DNA from: Euglena gracilis
Taxonomy: Eukaryota > Euglenida > Euglenophyceae > Euglenales
Assembly (NCBI GenBank): GCA_039621445.1
Contig: CP154956.1
Location: 45,365,291-45,429,290 of the forward strand
Direction of reading: 5' to 3'
DNA length: 64,000 nucleotides
Below, piece after piece: positions 41,546 through 49,875 of this stretch; position 1 is the first letter of the stretch; every line of letters starts with the position of its first letter. Below the pieces are notes generated by a model. It did no database searches and had not been told where the DNA came from. It worked only from the letters and a program-made list of their open reading frames with translations. A program made the translations under genes and the position numbers.

Positions 41546-42588
41546 CCACATGAAACACAACGCTTGCCTTTTTCGGTTCTAGAAATAAAGGTTGGGGCAA
41601 ATTTTTGAATGGGTGCCGTATGTAAGATGTGGCAAAATACGGTGGCTTGCAAATATACATTTGTTTTACCTCCGTATCATGGAGGGCTCTTCGTCCTTAC
41701 CTCCCACCCCCCTTGTCCAACGACCACCAATGTTCGTCTCTGACCGGGGGGGGGGGGTCGCTAAAACAGCCAAGGTTCGTCTCTGAACAAGGGGGGGGGT
41801 TAGACAAGGGAGGGTGGACCCCAGGTCGGCAAAAAATTGGTCACACCTGGGGATATATGTGGGGATACATGACCATTTTTTGGCTGTTTTGGCCACTTTG
41901 AAGCATTTTTGGCCACAAAATCAAAATAAAAATGGCCAAAAATGGCAAACAATGCAAAAAAGGGGGAAACAGTAGACAAAAACTGACCAAAAAGTGGCCA
42001 AAAGTGACCAAGCTCCCAAAAGTGACCAAAAGTAGCCAAACAAAATATAATGTCCAAAAGTAGCCAAAAGTGGCCAAAAATTTGACCAAATTTGACAAAT
42101 TTCTGTCTTTTGTTTCCACCTTGCACAGCATTTTTGACAAATTGTAGTCACTTCTGAGGGGCTTACTGTCCTGTTTGAGCCATTTTGGGCATTTCCAGCC
42201 AGTTTATGGTGATCAACCCTAGCAAGTTACAAAAAAACAATGGAAAAAAAGGGCGAGATTAATCACGTAACACTTCCCATGATGCTTATGGGACCAGCAT
42301 CATATACAAAATGATCGCGTCTGACCGGGAGGGTGGTCATTGGACAAACCCGGTCGCTGGACAAAGGGGGGGGGGAGGAAACAGTTGACATGCGCACTAG
42401 CACACACTCATTGCGGATAGAAAACTTTTGAAAATATTGGGTGGTGAAAAATTCCTGGTTTTAGGTAATATGAAATGTGTAGTAGAACACACTCTATGAC
42501 AGGAGAAAATTTGTCTTCGCTCCATGGGACACGTTTGGTTGTCTTTCCCTGGGGGGGGGTAGGTAGGAAGGCTGGACCGATGCCACAC

Positions 42589-42770
42589 CTGCTGAAACAC
42601 CACGTTCTCCGCTCCCATGTCCCCTGTCGTCTGCTTCACGTACGGCGCGGCGCTGACGTTGGCGGGGGGCCGCACCACGACCACCCGGCGGAACGGGTGG
42701 CGGCCACGCAGGAGGGCCGCCTCGAACGTCTCCAGCTCCGACGGCGGCAGGGACAGCGTTGGGTCGGGGT
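42589..42770 (-). CDS. Gene 2 exon (ELETFEAALL, VVVVRPPANVSAAPYV)
   Basis: Bounded by acceptor TTGCGGTAG and donor CAG|GTGTGG. It reads PDPTLSLPPSELETFEAALL, then RGRHPFRRVVVVRPPANVSA and PYVKQTTGDMGAENVVFQ. It has one glycosylation site and a clear strand (VVVVRP). It is the first exon seen downstream of gene 1, so it may be near the 5' end of gene 2. An ATG some 60 bp upstream is in frame, but I prefer the splice acceptor. Confidence 0.6.
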
Positions 42771-44512
42771 CTACCGCAACCGAAGGAATGGCTCTCTTGC
42801 TGTCCTTTTTGTTGTGTGCACCAAATCCTCTCATCGTGGGGCATACGTCCTGCATCTGGCCGTTCGACGTAAGGGATGGAGGGGGTCCAGAGCCCCATCT
42901 GCAGTCAAGGGGAGGGGCACCCCACCCAAACAGTGGCATGGCCAAAATGAACCACTTTTGGTCTGGCGCAATGAAGAATTCGCCAAAATTCCCAAAAAAA
43001 GTTGCAGCGGAAGGAAAGACTTGACCTTTGGGGGGTCCCAGGTACACCCCTCCCCCCATTAATCTTGAGCCCTTGGCAAGTGAGGGAGTTGGCCCGGACC
43101 CCCCCCTCCCCCGGTCAAACGGTGGATGGGCACACCTAAAGCCATGACACCCTCCTAAAATTGAATATACCTCGTTCGTCCATAACTTCTTCTTTGACCC
43201 TGCTATTCCTGCTGTTCTTATTTCCTTCCTTTCCTAAGCCTTTAAGTTTTTGGTGAAAATACAGTACTTCTTTATTTTTAAGACTTTTTTTTAAAAAAAA
43301 CATTTTTAGCACTTACTTCTTTATTTTTTCCCCCACATGGCACCAGGACCACACCATTCCCTAATAACCCCTGAGGGGGTCCCAGGGTTGAATTTAAGGA
43401 GGACATCCAGGGCTAAGGAGGGGGGTCTGCATGAGTTTGTATTTGAAATACGGGCTCATCATGCTGGTTTGGCCCCGCAGAATTGCTGAGAAGACCAACA
43501 GTGGTGGAGGACCGTGACCATCCCCACCCAGGAAACTGTGACAGAGAACCTGTCGGGATCCCGCCCGCACTTTCCACCTTCAAAAAACTTGTTGGTCGCT
43601 TTTCAAAAACCACTCACCCAAATTCTGCCCAATTTCTGTGGGGGTGGGGGGGTGGGTGGGTCACTTTGGCCAATTCGGTCAAAGTAGGTAAAAATCAGCG
43701 GATTTGAGCCAAAGCTCCCCAAAAAATTTCTGGCGCCGGGTGGCCCACTTTCGGTCATTCCTGGCTGACCTCGCCCCCCTGGGTCTGGAGTCAAGACCAG
43801 TCAGTCAATCGGGAATAACCAGTTGGGGGACACACTGGAAGCAATGGTCTGCTTAGGACTTCACCTAGCACCTATCTTGAACCAGCAGGCCTGGGAATTC
43901 ACGTCCGGTGCTCCAAACAGTTACTGGTTGCTGGTTGCTGTTGCAGGTTAAGTTGGTTTCAGCAAAAAAAAAAAACTGGAAGATTGGTTTGACCGAAGGT
44001 TGGTAACATTGGTATTATCGTGATTTTGGCGAAGCTATGCTGTTAGTTTATTGTTCTGCCATGAACCCGGCAAACTTGCCGACTTTTATAGGGTTAAATC
44101 CCTTTATGCCAAAAATATCAGACCCAATGCTTGGTGTCAAAGAGATTGTGACTTTAGGGGGGGGGGAACCTGAGCTCCATAATGAAAATTGTGGGAGGTT
44201 TAACACGGCTTTCCCTCGGGCAAAATACAGAGAATGAAAATAATAAAAATGAAAATACAAAGTCAGCTGCTCAGAACTTCCTCACACAACATATGGGCAA
44301 AGAGGAAATACATTAATGTCAAGGGTGCAGAATGGTGGTGCAACTTCACTTTTGGAAAACTGCCACCGGAAAGTTGGTCATACTGCGACCTGTAATTCCT
44401 GCCATAAAAACTCCCCAGACAGAAGAGATCCTGGGGAACTTATTTTCCACTTATGGGGCACTGGCATCATGGGGGAGGCGAGGGGTCGGGCAAATGCGCA
44501 GCTGGCCCTGGC
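42771..44512. other. Interval between gene 1 and gene 2, no gene seen
   Basis: Non-coding by eye. It contains a partial copy of the 9-kb TIR element (43,085-43,170), AT-rich stretches (43,150-43,340, 43,960-44,060) and GGTTGCTGGTTGCTG repeats. A promoter and first exon for gene 2 would be expected here but none is convincing. Confidence 0.45.
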
Positions 44513-44624
44513 TCAGGCCGGCTCCTCCGCGTCCCAGCGCCCGAAGTCGGACACAAGCAAAGTGATGGGCTGCGTTGTTGCGTTGGCGCAGGGCCGGGCA
44601 TGTGTGCGCGCGCACCGTGTGCCA
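44513..44624 (-). CDS. Possible terminal exon of gene 1 (PITLLVSDFGRWDAEEPA stop)
   Basis: A GC-rich block after a CACGCAG acceptor, reading CANATTQPITLLVSDFGRWD then AEEPA and a TGA at 44,513-44,515. It has a strand-loop pattern typical of a folded domain. It may be the last exon, or unused if translation stops at 45.07 kb. Confidence 0.4.
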
Positions 44625-45068
44625 CTGCGTGTCACCGGCACGCTCTTGCAAAACGGTGCTGGGGAGGCTCCTTCCGGCTTGGTGTGTGCGCTTTGGCGGG
44701 GGAATGTGTTGTCCCATGCCATGAACACAAAGATTTCGGGTATGAGCCCACCAAAAAAAAAAGCCCACGTGACCTGTGTTTAGGATCTGCATTTACTTGA
44801 CCCGTGCCTGCACCCCCCCCCCGCCTGTGGAATATGTGGACGGGTGGATTGGGGGCGGGGTGTGAACTTCCCCTCTGGGGGGGCATAGAGTGCGACAAAG
44901 GCCATAAGACCAGATTGTCCAGCAAATTTCTCTCGGCAGTTTGGGGTGTCGGGGGAGGTGTGTGTCTGCCCTGCAAAAGGTTTGGGGGTTGGGGGTCATG
45001 AGAATCTTACTGACAATATCGTCCTTGCAACCCCCCCCCCCCGCCCCCAAACAACACAAACGGGGTCA

Positions 45069-45187
45069 CGCCCAATGGCCCCGGACCCAGGCGGCGTACA
45101 GCCATCCGCCGTGGACCAGCGCCTCGTCCGCAAAGTAGTCGTCCAGCATCGGTGTGTGGGCGTAGTTGCCGATGACAGCGGAGTCCC
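45069..45187 (-). CDS. Exon 8 of gene 1 (IGNYAHTP, ALVHGGWL)
   Basis: Follows an ACACGCAG acceptor and reads DSAVIGNYAHTPMLDDYFAD, then EALVHGGWLYAAW. The frame runs to a TGA at 45,066-45,068 (after VRGHWA), which could be the natural stop. A donor GTCCGG after AAW is the alternative, leading to the 44.5-kb exon. The NYA and VHG elements are consistent with the C-terminal part of the same glycosyltransferase-like fold. Confidence 0.6.
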
Positions 45188-45698
45188 CTGCGTGTGGGGG
45201 GGCTGCAGCCCGCGGCCATCCCAAGGAGACGGTGCGGGGGCACAGCAGATTGGACAAATGAACACGGGAGAGAGGGTCGCCCACACACATGCGCAGGAGA
45301 AGGTCTGGACGGCGGGTGTAATTGTAGATGCTCACTTGGACTTTAATACGTGAGCACCTATGGTCACCACCCCTTTTAGTCGTGCATCACCCGGCATAGC
45401 AATGCATCTGCATCGCTATGAGGTCCTCAGGGCTGCTGTGAAGCACTTCAAACGTGGCCGGAAATGACCAGAAATATTAAAAAAAAAAAGTGCCAAAATG
45501 GCCAAAATGACTGGGGATGGCCAAAGTGGCTAAAAATATTCAACAGCACCTCAAAGAAAGTCCACATTGCCTTTTATCCCCATTCATCTCCCTGCGTCAG
45601 CTCTGTGTCGAAGCCCACCTTTAGACCCCCCAAAAAACCTACATCACCCGATCACCCTGCATCATCGAATGTGCTTGAACACAATTAAAAATGCACAT

Positions 45699-45719
45699 GC
45701 ACACACACACACACACACA

Positions 45720-45752
<33 letters not shown>

Positions 45753-45845
45753 CCTCTCCCTCCCCCCCCTCTCTCTTTCTCTCACTCACTCACTCATGCA
45801 CACATGCACACACGCACGCATGCATGCACCCACACACACACATGG
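45699..45845. repeat. Compound microsatellite (AC)n(TC)n ... (CA)n
   Basis: AC run, then TC run with CCC interruptions, then CTCACTCACTCA and CACACGCACGCATGCATG, inside an intron of gene 1. Confidence 0.95.
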
Positions 45846-46018
45846 ACAGAAAATGATAATGGTGGCATTGAAATGGGACATAAATTGGCAAAATCACTGT
45901 GGTCATCTCACGCTGCCCCCGGAAGAAAAGTGCTGACTGAAACCTGTAGGCGCAGGGGTGGGTGGCCCAGAGAAGGCAACCACTTGGCCGTTGCGCGGGT
46001 CGGAACCCCGGGCACCAC

Positions 46019-46110
46019 CCCAGCTGGTCCGGCGGCAGGGTGCTGTTGAGGTACACCTCGGCACCGAACACATCGAACGCATCCAGGGTGGTACCCGCCG
46101 CCATGGCAGC
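46019..46110 (-). CDS. Exon 7 of gene 1 (DAFDVFGAEVYLN)
   Basis: Starts after the acceptor CCCTGCAG and reads AAMAAGTTLDAFDVFGAEVY, then LNSTLPPDQLG with one Asn-X-Thr site. The donor GTGGTG follows. GC content and codon use match exons 5 and 6, and order and strand fit the same protein. Confidence 0.55.
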
Positions 46111-46429
46111 CTGCAGGGTCCCCCTGGGGCCGAGGCTTGTGGGACGGCGTCACCCGCCGCAAAGCAATGCCACCGCACCGATCCATCCACACACAAAAAA
46201 AGGAGAGCGAACCTCTGCATTGGGGAGGGAGCTCAATGGGACCCATCATCGTCATCTGAACTGTCCAAAAATGATGCATTTGGCGAGCTGTGTGGCTCTT
46301 GCACAATTCCACCCAGGAGTGGAATCAACGGTTACGCCTGTCTCCTGTGTGGGAGGGATACCCTGGGCTTGGCGATCGGAAAGAAAAAGCTCCAATCCAG
46401 TTGCCAAGCTTCAGCCCGGCCCCCACCAC

Positions 46430-46502
46430 CTGTCGCAGGAGCGGATTGCTCTGGTTGTACACCGCGTTGCCGTTGATGTGGTGCCGGACGGCGGCCACAG
46501 AG
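46430..46502 (-). CDS. Exon 6 of gene 1 (HHINGNAVYN)
   Basis: A short exon reading SVAAVRHHINGNAVYNQSNP then LLRQ, ended by CAG|GTGGTG. The HxNGNAxY element is distinctive and sits where acceptor-binding residues would be expected after the WFLMEMDTTP exon. The acceptor GCGGAG lacks a good pyrimidine tract, so the 5' edge is uncertain. Confidence 0.6.
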
Positions 46503-47314
46503 CTCCGCCACCCCCAACGCCAAGGCACAGGTCCCCGACCCGGCAGTTCCCGGCACAAAGGGGTGGCATCTGCCCAACCTTTCCTCGAGGGTGTCCAACC
46601 AGGTATGCCCCGGCCAGCTTCTTTTTACCACCCAGGGGGAAAGGTGCCTTGGGCTTGGGGTGTTTACCCATGCGTGCACCACCCCTGAGGGGAGGCGCTC
46701 AGGGTTGGGTCCTGGTATGGGGCCGACACAGACAAACACCTTCAAAAAATAAGGCCTGCCCAGGACCCCCCTCCAGCCCGGGAGGTAGGCACTCCCCTTC
46801 CTGTACAGTGGCGTGGTTCAGGTGACTTCAGGTTCAGGTTTTCAGCCCAGCACAAAAAAATTGCTCCTGCCCAAAATCGGCCAAAGTGGGGGGAGGGAAT
46901 CGCGGTCATTTTTCGTGTAGTTTGGTGTCCCCAACTGAGCACGATGTCCATCGTTTGCCTACCTCCTGGCAGGGGGGGGGGTCCAGACCCCCTGGTCCAG
47001 GGGGGGACATACCCCTCCTTCCCGTACACTCTCCTTACATCAAAACCAGCCCTCCTTAGCAAATGATTTTTTTTTGCCTCCACCACTTTTTTAAATCCAA
47101 CTTTGACGTCAGAATTTCAATTGAACTTCAATTTCACTTCAACAATTGCAATCTCAAGCGGCAGAGGTGACAAATTAGGTAAATTGGGCAGCACAGAGGG
47201 AGTTTACAACTCGGGTAGCACAAGCGTGGGTGGCAACTACCCGGGGGCTGGCGACTCCCTGCCCACGGGGCGGAATGAGAAAGCATTTGGCTGAGAGATG
47301 GGGTCCTGCCATAC

Positions 47315-47504
47315 CTCCGTGTGGCGGGAGGTCTGGCCGGGGGGCATGGGGAACTTGTCCCACTGGTCGCCACGGTAGAAGCTGCCCAGCACGGCGAAGG
47401 GGGCCCGGGCGGTGACCTCCTGGAGGAGGTCCGGCAGCCAGTTGGCCCGCCGGGGGGTGGTGTCCATCTCCATCAGGAACCACGCGTCGGCCGTACCCCC
47501 GGCC
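47315..47504 (-). CDS. Exon 5 of gene 1: putative catalytic segment (WFLMEMDTTP)
   Basis: Starts after a polypyrimidine acceptor CCCCCCCCTCAG and ends at the textbook donor GAG|GTATGG. It reads ADAWFLMEMDTTPRRANWLP, then DLLQEVTARAPFAVLGSFYR and GDQWDKFPMPPG. The acidic EMDTTP after a hydrophobic strand resembles the DxD element of nucleotide-sugar transferases. The GSFYRG-WD segment would follow it in the acceptor side of the fold. This is the strongest single exon of the window. Confidence 0.7.
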
Positions 47505-47609
47505 CTGAGGGGGGGGGAGCTCACCGGCAATGCAACTGAGCGTGAGGAATGTTCCAGGGAAAGCTCTGAAACGATGAGAGATCCCCAAACCCAAAGCAGG
47601 GTCAGGGGA

Positions 47610-47713
47610 AGGGGCAGCTGTAGTCTCCCCAGATGCCGTCTTCAAAGGCCCGTGCCATCGCCAGGAATTGCAGGTTGGAGCCAGGCAGGTGGGCAATGTG
47701 CGGCGGCCCCTGA
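47610..47713 (-). CDS. Exon 4 of gene 1 (GSNLQFLAMARAFEDGIWGDY)
   Basis: Starts at a clear acceptor (CCATTTCAG) and reads GPPHIAHLPGSNLQFLAMAR, then AFEDGIWGDYSCPFP before an in-frame TGA at about 47,602. From the acceptor to beyond that TGA the minus strand has no GT dinucleotide at all, so no canonical donor is possible. Either the donor is non-canonical (GC or GA), or a frameshift or error is present. The 3' boundary given here is a guess. Confidence 0.5.
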
Positions 47714-47789
47714 AATGGAGTTGGGAACAACCACAAAAACCATAAGTTCTGCGATTCCTTCCGCAAGGCCTTACCCTCCCTCCCTCTAT

Positions 47790-48178
47790 GTCCAACGACT
47801 GGTGACGTCTGCCCTTCGCCTGGGGTGGTCGTTGGACATAGGGTCGGTCCAAAAAAGGTGTCCTCCGACCGGGGGGGGGGGGTCAGTTGTTGGACAAGGG
47901 GTCAAAAAAAAAAGTTGGAGGGTGCACGGGACCCCATAAAATCAAAGTTCTCCTTCTGGCACTTCGCGCATGAAACTTTGGGCAATTTCGACAAATTTTT
48001 GCCCAAAAAGTGGCAAAGATGGCATTACGGTCAAATTTTTGGCCCACTTTGGGCTCAAAATTTTTTCGGCCCAGCACTTTGCGCCAGGACCAAAAATTTA
48101 GCTGACCTCCGAAAAGGTGTCCTCCGACCGGGGGGGGGGGGGATGGGGCGTTGGACATAGGGGGTCGTTGGACAATTG
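47790..48178. mobile_element. Foldback element in a gene 1 intron (TATGTCCAACGAC termini)
   Basis: Left TATGTCCAACGACTGG, right GGACATAGGGGGTCGTTGGACAA. The internal direct repeat AAAAGGTGTCCTCCGACCGG occurs at about 47,854 and 48,111, with a damaged GCACTTCGCGC palindrome between. It occupies most of the intron between exons 3 and 4. Confidence 0.65.
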
Positions 48179-48241
48179 GGTTGACACACCGGCAAGACGG
48201 TGTGGCGTGGTTGAGCCACCTGTCTGCCCAGGGCCCTTCAC

Positions 48242-48354
48242 CCAGTCCGGGTTATCGTTGGACTCCGACGGCAGGTAGGTGTCGTCCTCGGGGGCAATGT
48301 AGGTGGACACGGCTTGGATGTGGCGGAAGCATGACGGCCACGTCCAGCCGAGGA
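48242..48354 (-). CDS. Exon 3 of gene 1 (CFRHIQAVSTYI, EDDTYLP)
   Basis: Begins after the acceptor CTTCCCAG and reads LGWTWPSCFRHIQAVSTYIA, then PEDDTYLPSESNDNPDW. A donor GTGAAG directly after the Trp codon leaves phase 0, which matches the next exon's frame. An alternative donor GTGGCT lies 22 bp further on. The EDDTY acidic cluster is the kind of motif expected near a sugar-nucleotide site. The following intron is largely filled by an inverted-repeat element. Confidence 0.6.
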
Positions 48355-49068
48355 CTGGGAAGGGGCCATTCGACGGAGGAGACCAACGATGGGCTGGGGG
48401 GACCATCTGACGAGCTCCAGAGCATCGGGATGCACGCAACTGGAGTACGTGTGGGCACGCCCTGGAGCACTCCAGAGGTCCGTGGGCCAATTGTGGAGGC
48501 CAACTCTTGCTGGTGCGGTCTGCTTTCTTTCGTTGACACGGCGTGTCGTTGACACACCCTGTATCAACAGCACTTTCATAACATAATAACCTCCTGCCCC
48601 TCCCCCACGCTCTTTGCTTGGTCCTTGTCGTTGACATACCAATGTTCCAGGAATGCACCTGTGGCCAACGCAAATAAAAAATTTATGTTCCAGAAAAGTG
48701 CACAGGGGGGTGTCAACGACACGCTGTGTCAACGACAGGGGGGGGGTAGGCTAAGGACCTGCTAAATGACTTCAACACCATTTTAAGGCCCGAGAAATTG
48801 CAGCCAATCATTATGTTGCCTGCTGGAGAGGAAGGGGCAGACAGCTGTCCTGAACTTAGCCCACACTATCTGTCGACCTTAAAAAGTCCCAAGCCTCGCC
48901 CACCTTTTGAAGCCAAGGCCCATTTTTTTTTTGCTGGAAAATGCGAATTGCTGATGTCCTCGTTGCACACCTTGCTATGTTATGGGTTCCCTCCATCGAA
49001 ATCAGAATCAACATCAACATCCTTCGCATCAGAAGATATTTACCATAAAAGTGCACAAGAAACCGAAC

Positions 49069-49244
49069 CCCTCCCAGGGGGTTGCCGCCAGCCTGCTGGG
49101 CAGTGAAGGCATCGATGATGGTTTGTGTGGCGGCGGCCGCCTCCGCATCGGCGCTCAGGTTTTGGCTGAAGCACAGGAAGAGGTCCACCGCAACGGCCGG
49201 GGCCGCGGCGCACGGCGGGAAGGCGGTCCAAGTGTCGAAGGAGG
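49069..49244 (-). CDS. Exon 2 of gene 1 (WTAFPPC ... VDLFLCFSQNL)
   Basis: Follows a TGCCAG acceptor and reads SFDTWTAFPPC, then VDLFLCFSQNLSADAEAAAA and TIIDAFTAQQAG. It mixes a Cys-containing aromatic segment, a hydrophobic beta-strand-like stretch and an Ala-rich helix, as expected at the start of a nucleotide-sugar-binding fold. A donor GT lies at 49,068. A GC donor after TAQQ (CAG|GCTGGC) is an alternative. Confidence 0.55.
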
Positions 49245-49747
49245 CTGGCAGCTTGGCCCCACCGCAGGCTGCGTGGTTCGAGGGCCCAAACCCATTTCGT
49301 CGCACGAACACAAAAGGCTGGCCCGAGTTGACAGCTGCGGACGAGGCACCCCCATATACCCCCCATACTGTGGTCATGGGGGGGATCACTGTCAACCCAG
49401 CCAACAAACCACTGCCCCCCCCACATGGCAGTACTCTCCTCACTGCTCACTGGGGAAACGTTTAGCACACCAGAGAACCTCGATATCTACAAACGCAAAG
49501 CCCTCCCTCCACCAACGAGAGGTCTCGGTCCCTTGGGCAGGTGGAGTCCCCCCCGCCTGGCGACCCGCCCCGAGTGATTGCCACCGCTGCCCCCTTGCGC
49601 AACCAACCCCGAGGGTGGGGGCTGGGGTGGTGTCCACTGAGCACCAACATGCCCACTGTCCCGGCGGCCGGCATTGTCTGGCACGGCGGTCACCCGCGTG
49701 GAAAAAAACCCCAGTGACTGCCTGCCCTTCCCCCAGTGCTGCGGCAC

Positions 49748-49875
49748 AGCGTGCCGTGTTCAGCCGAGTCGGTCGTCGCAAACGGGCGGATGAGGGCCAG
49801 GTTGCTGCCGCCGGAGGAGGGCACCGCGCGGCCGGCCACCAGGCACAGGGCGAGGAGGAGGCTGCCAACGCCCAT
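49748..49875 (-). CDS. Exon 1 of gene 1: start codon and signal peptide
   Basis: The ATG at 49,875-49,873 opens MGVGSLLLALCLVAG followed by RAVPSSGG, a short typical signal peptide with a plausible cleavage region. The downstream residues SNLALIRPFATTDSAEHGT remain GC-rich and open. A GT at 49,747 could be the donor; others nearby are possible. It lies immediately upstream, in transcription order, of the glycosyltransferase-like exons, which fits a secretory-pathway enzyme. An upstream transmembrane anchor was not seen. Confidence 0.5.

Larger units (their letters stand above)
690..42770 (-). other. Gene model 2: very large multi-exon gene (or several) with REJ-like ectodomain and Arg/Glu/Pro-rich tail
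   Basis: Some 30 exon-like islands on one strand, all with the same high-GC codon bias. The 42.8-20 kb islands have Cys pairs, Asn-X-Ser/Thr sites and beta-sandwich-like strands (for example VSRLEVQPPAGLLLVSPVET), suggesting an extracellular receptor or polycystin-1-type ectodomain. Those at 29-23 kb have the Ala/Val/Thr helical look of REJ regions. Short hydrophobic stretches occur at 19.5 and 18.5 kb. Left of 18 kb the exons are Pro-, Glu- and Arg-rich. No start exon was recognised, and no multi-pass channel domain is visible. The TGA near 4.80 kb may end it, in which case islands further left belong to another gene. The polycystin link is inference, not identification. Confidence 0.4.
44513..49875 (-). 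other. Gene model 1: candidate secreted/Golgi glycosyltransferase, about 9 exons
   Basis: Minus-strand exons from 49.9 to 44.5 kb read in a sensible order as one protein. They give a signal-peptide-like start, a region with WTAFPPC and VDLFLCFSQNL, then EDDTYLP, GSNLQFLAMAR, an acidic WFLMEMDTTP (DxD-like, possible nucleotide-sugar/metal site), GSFYRG, HHINGNAVYN, DAFDVFGAE, IGNYAHTP and ALVHG. From general knowledge this motif order recalls glycosyltransferase-like proteins annotated in algae; I cannot name the family with certainty. The expected role is sugar transfer in the secretory lumen. The 3' end is ambiguous, with in-frame TGA codons at 45,066-45,068 and 44,513-44,515. Not every splice phase closes, so some boundaries or a small exon are wrong or missing. 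A pseudogene is possible but the motifs look intact. Confidence 0.55.
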
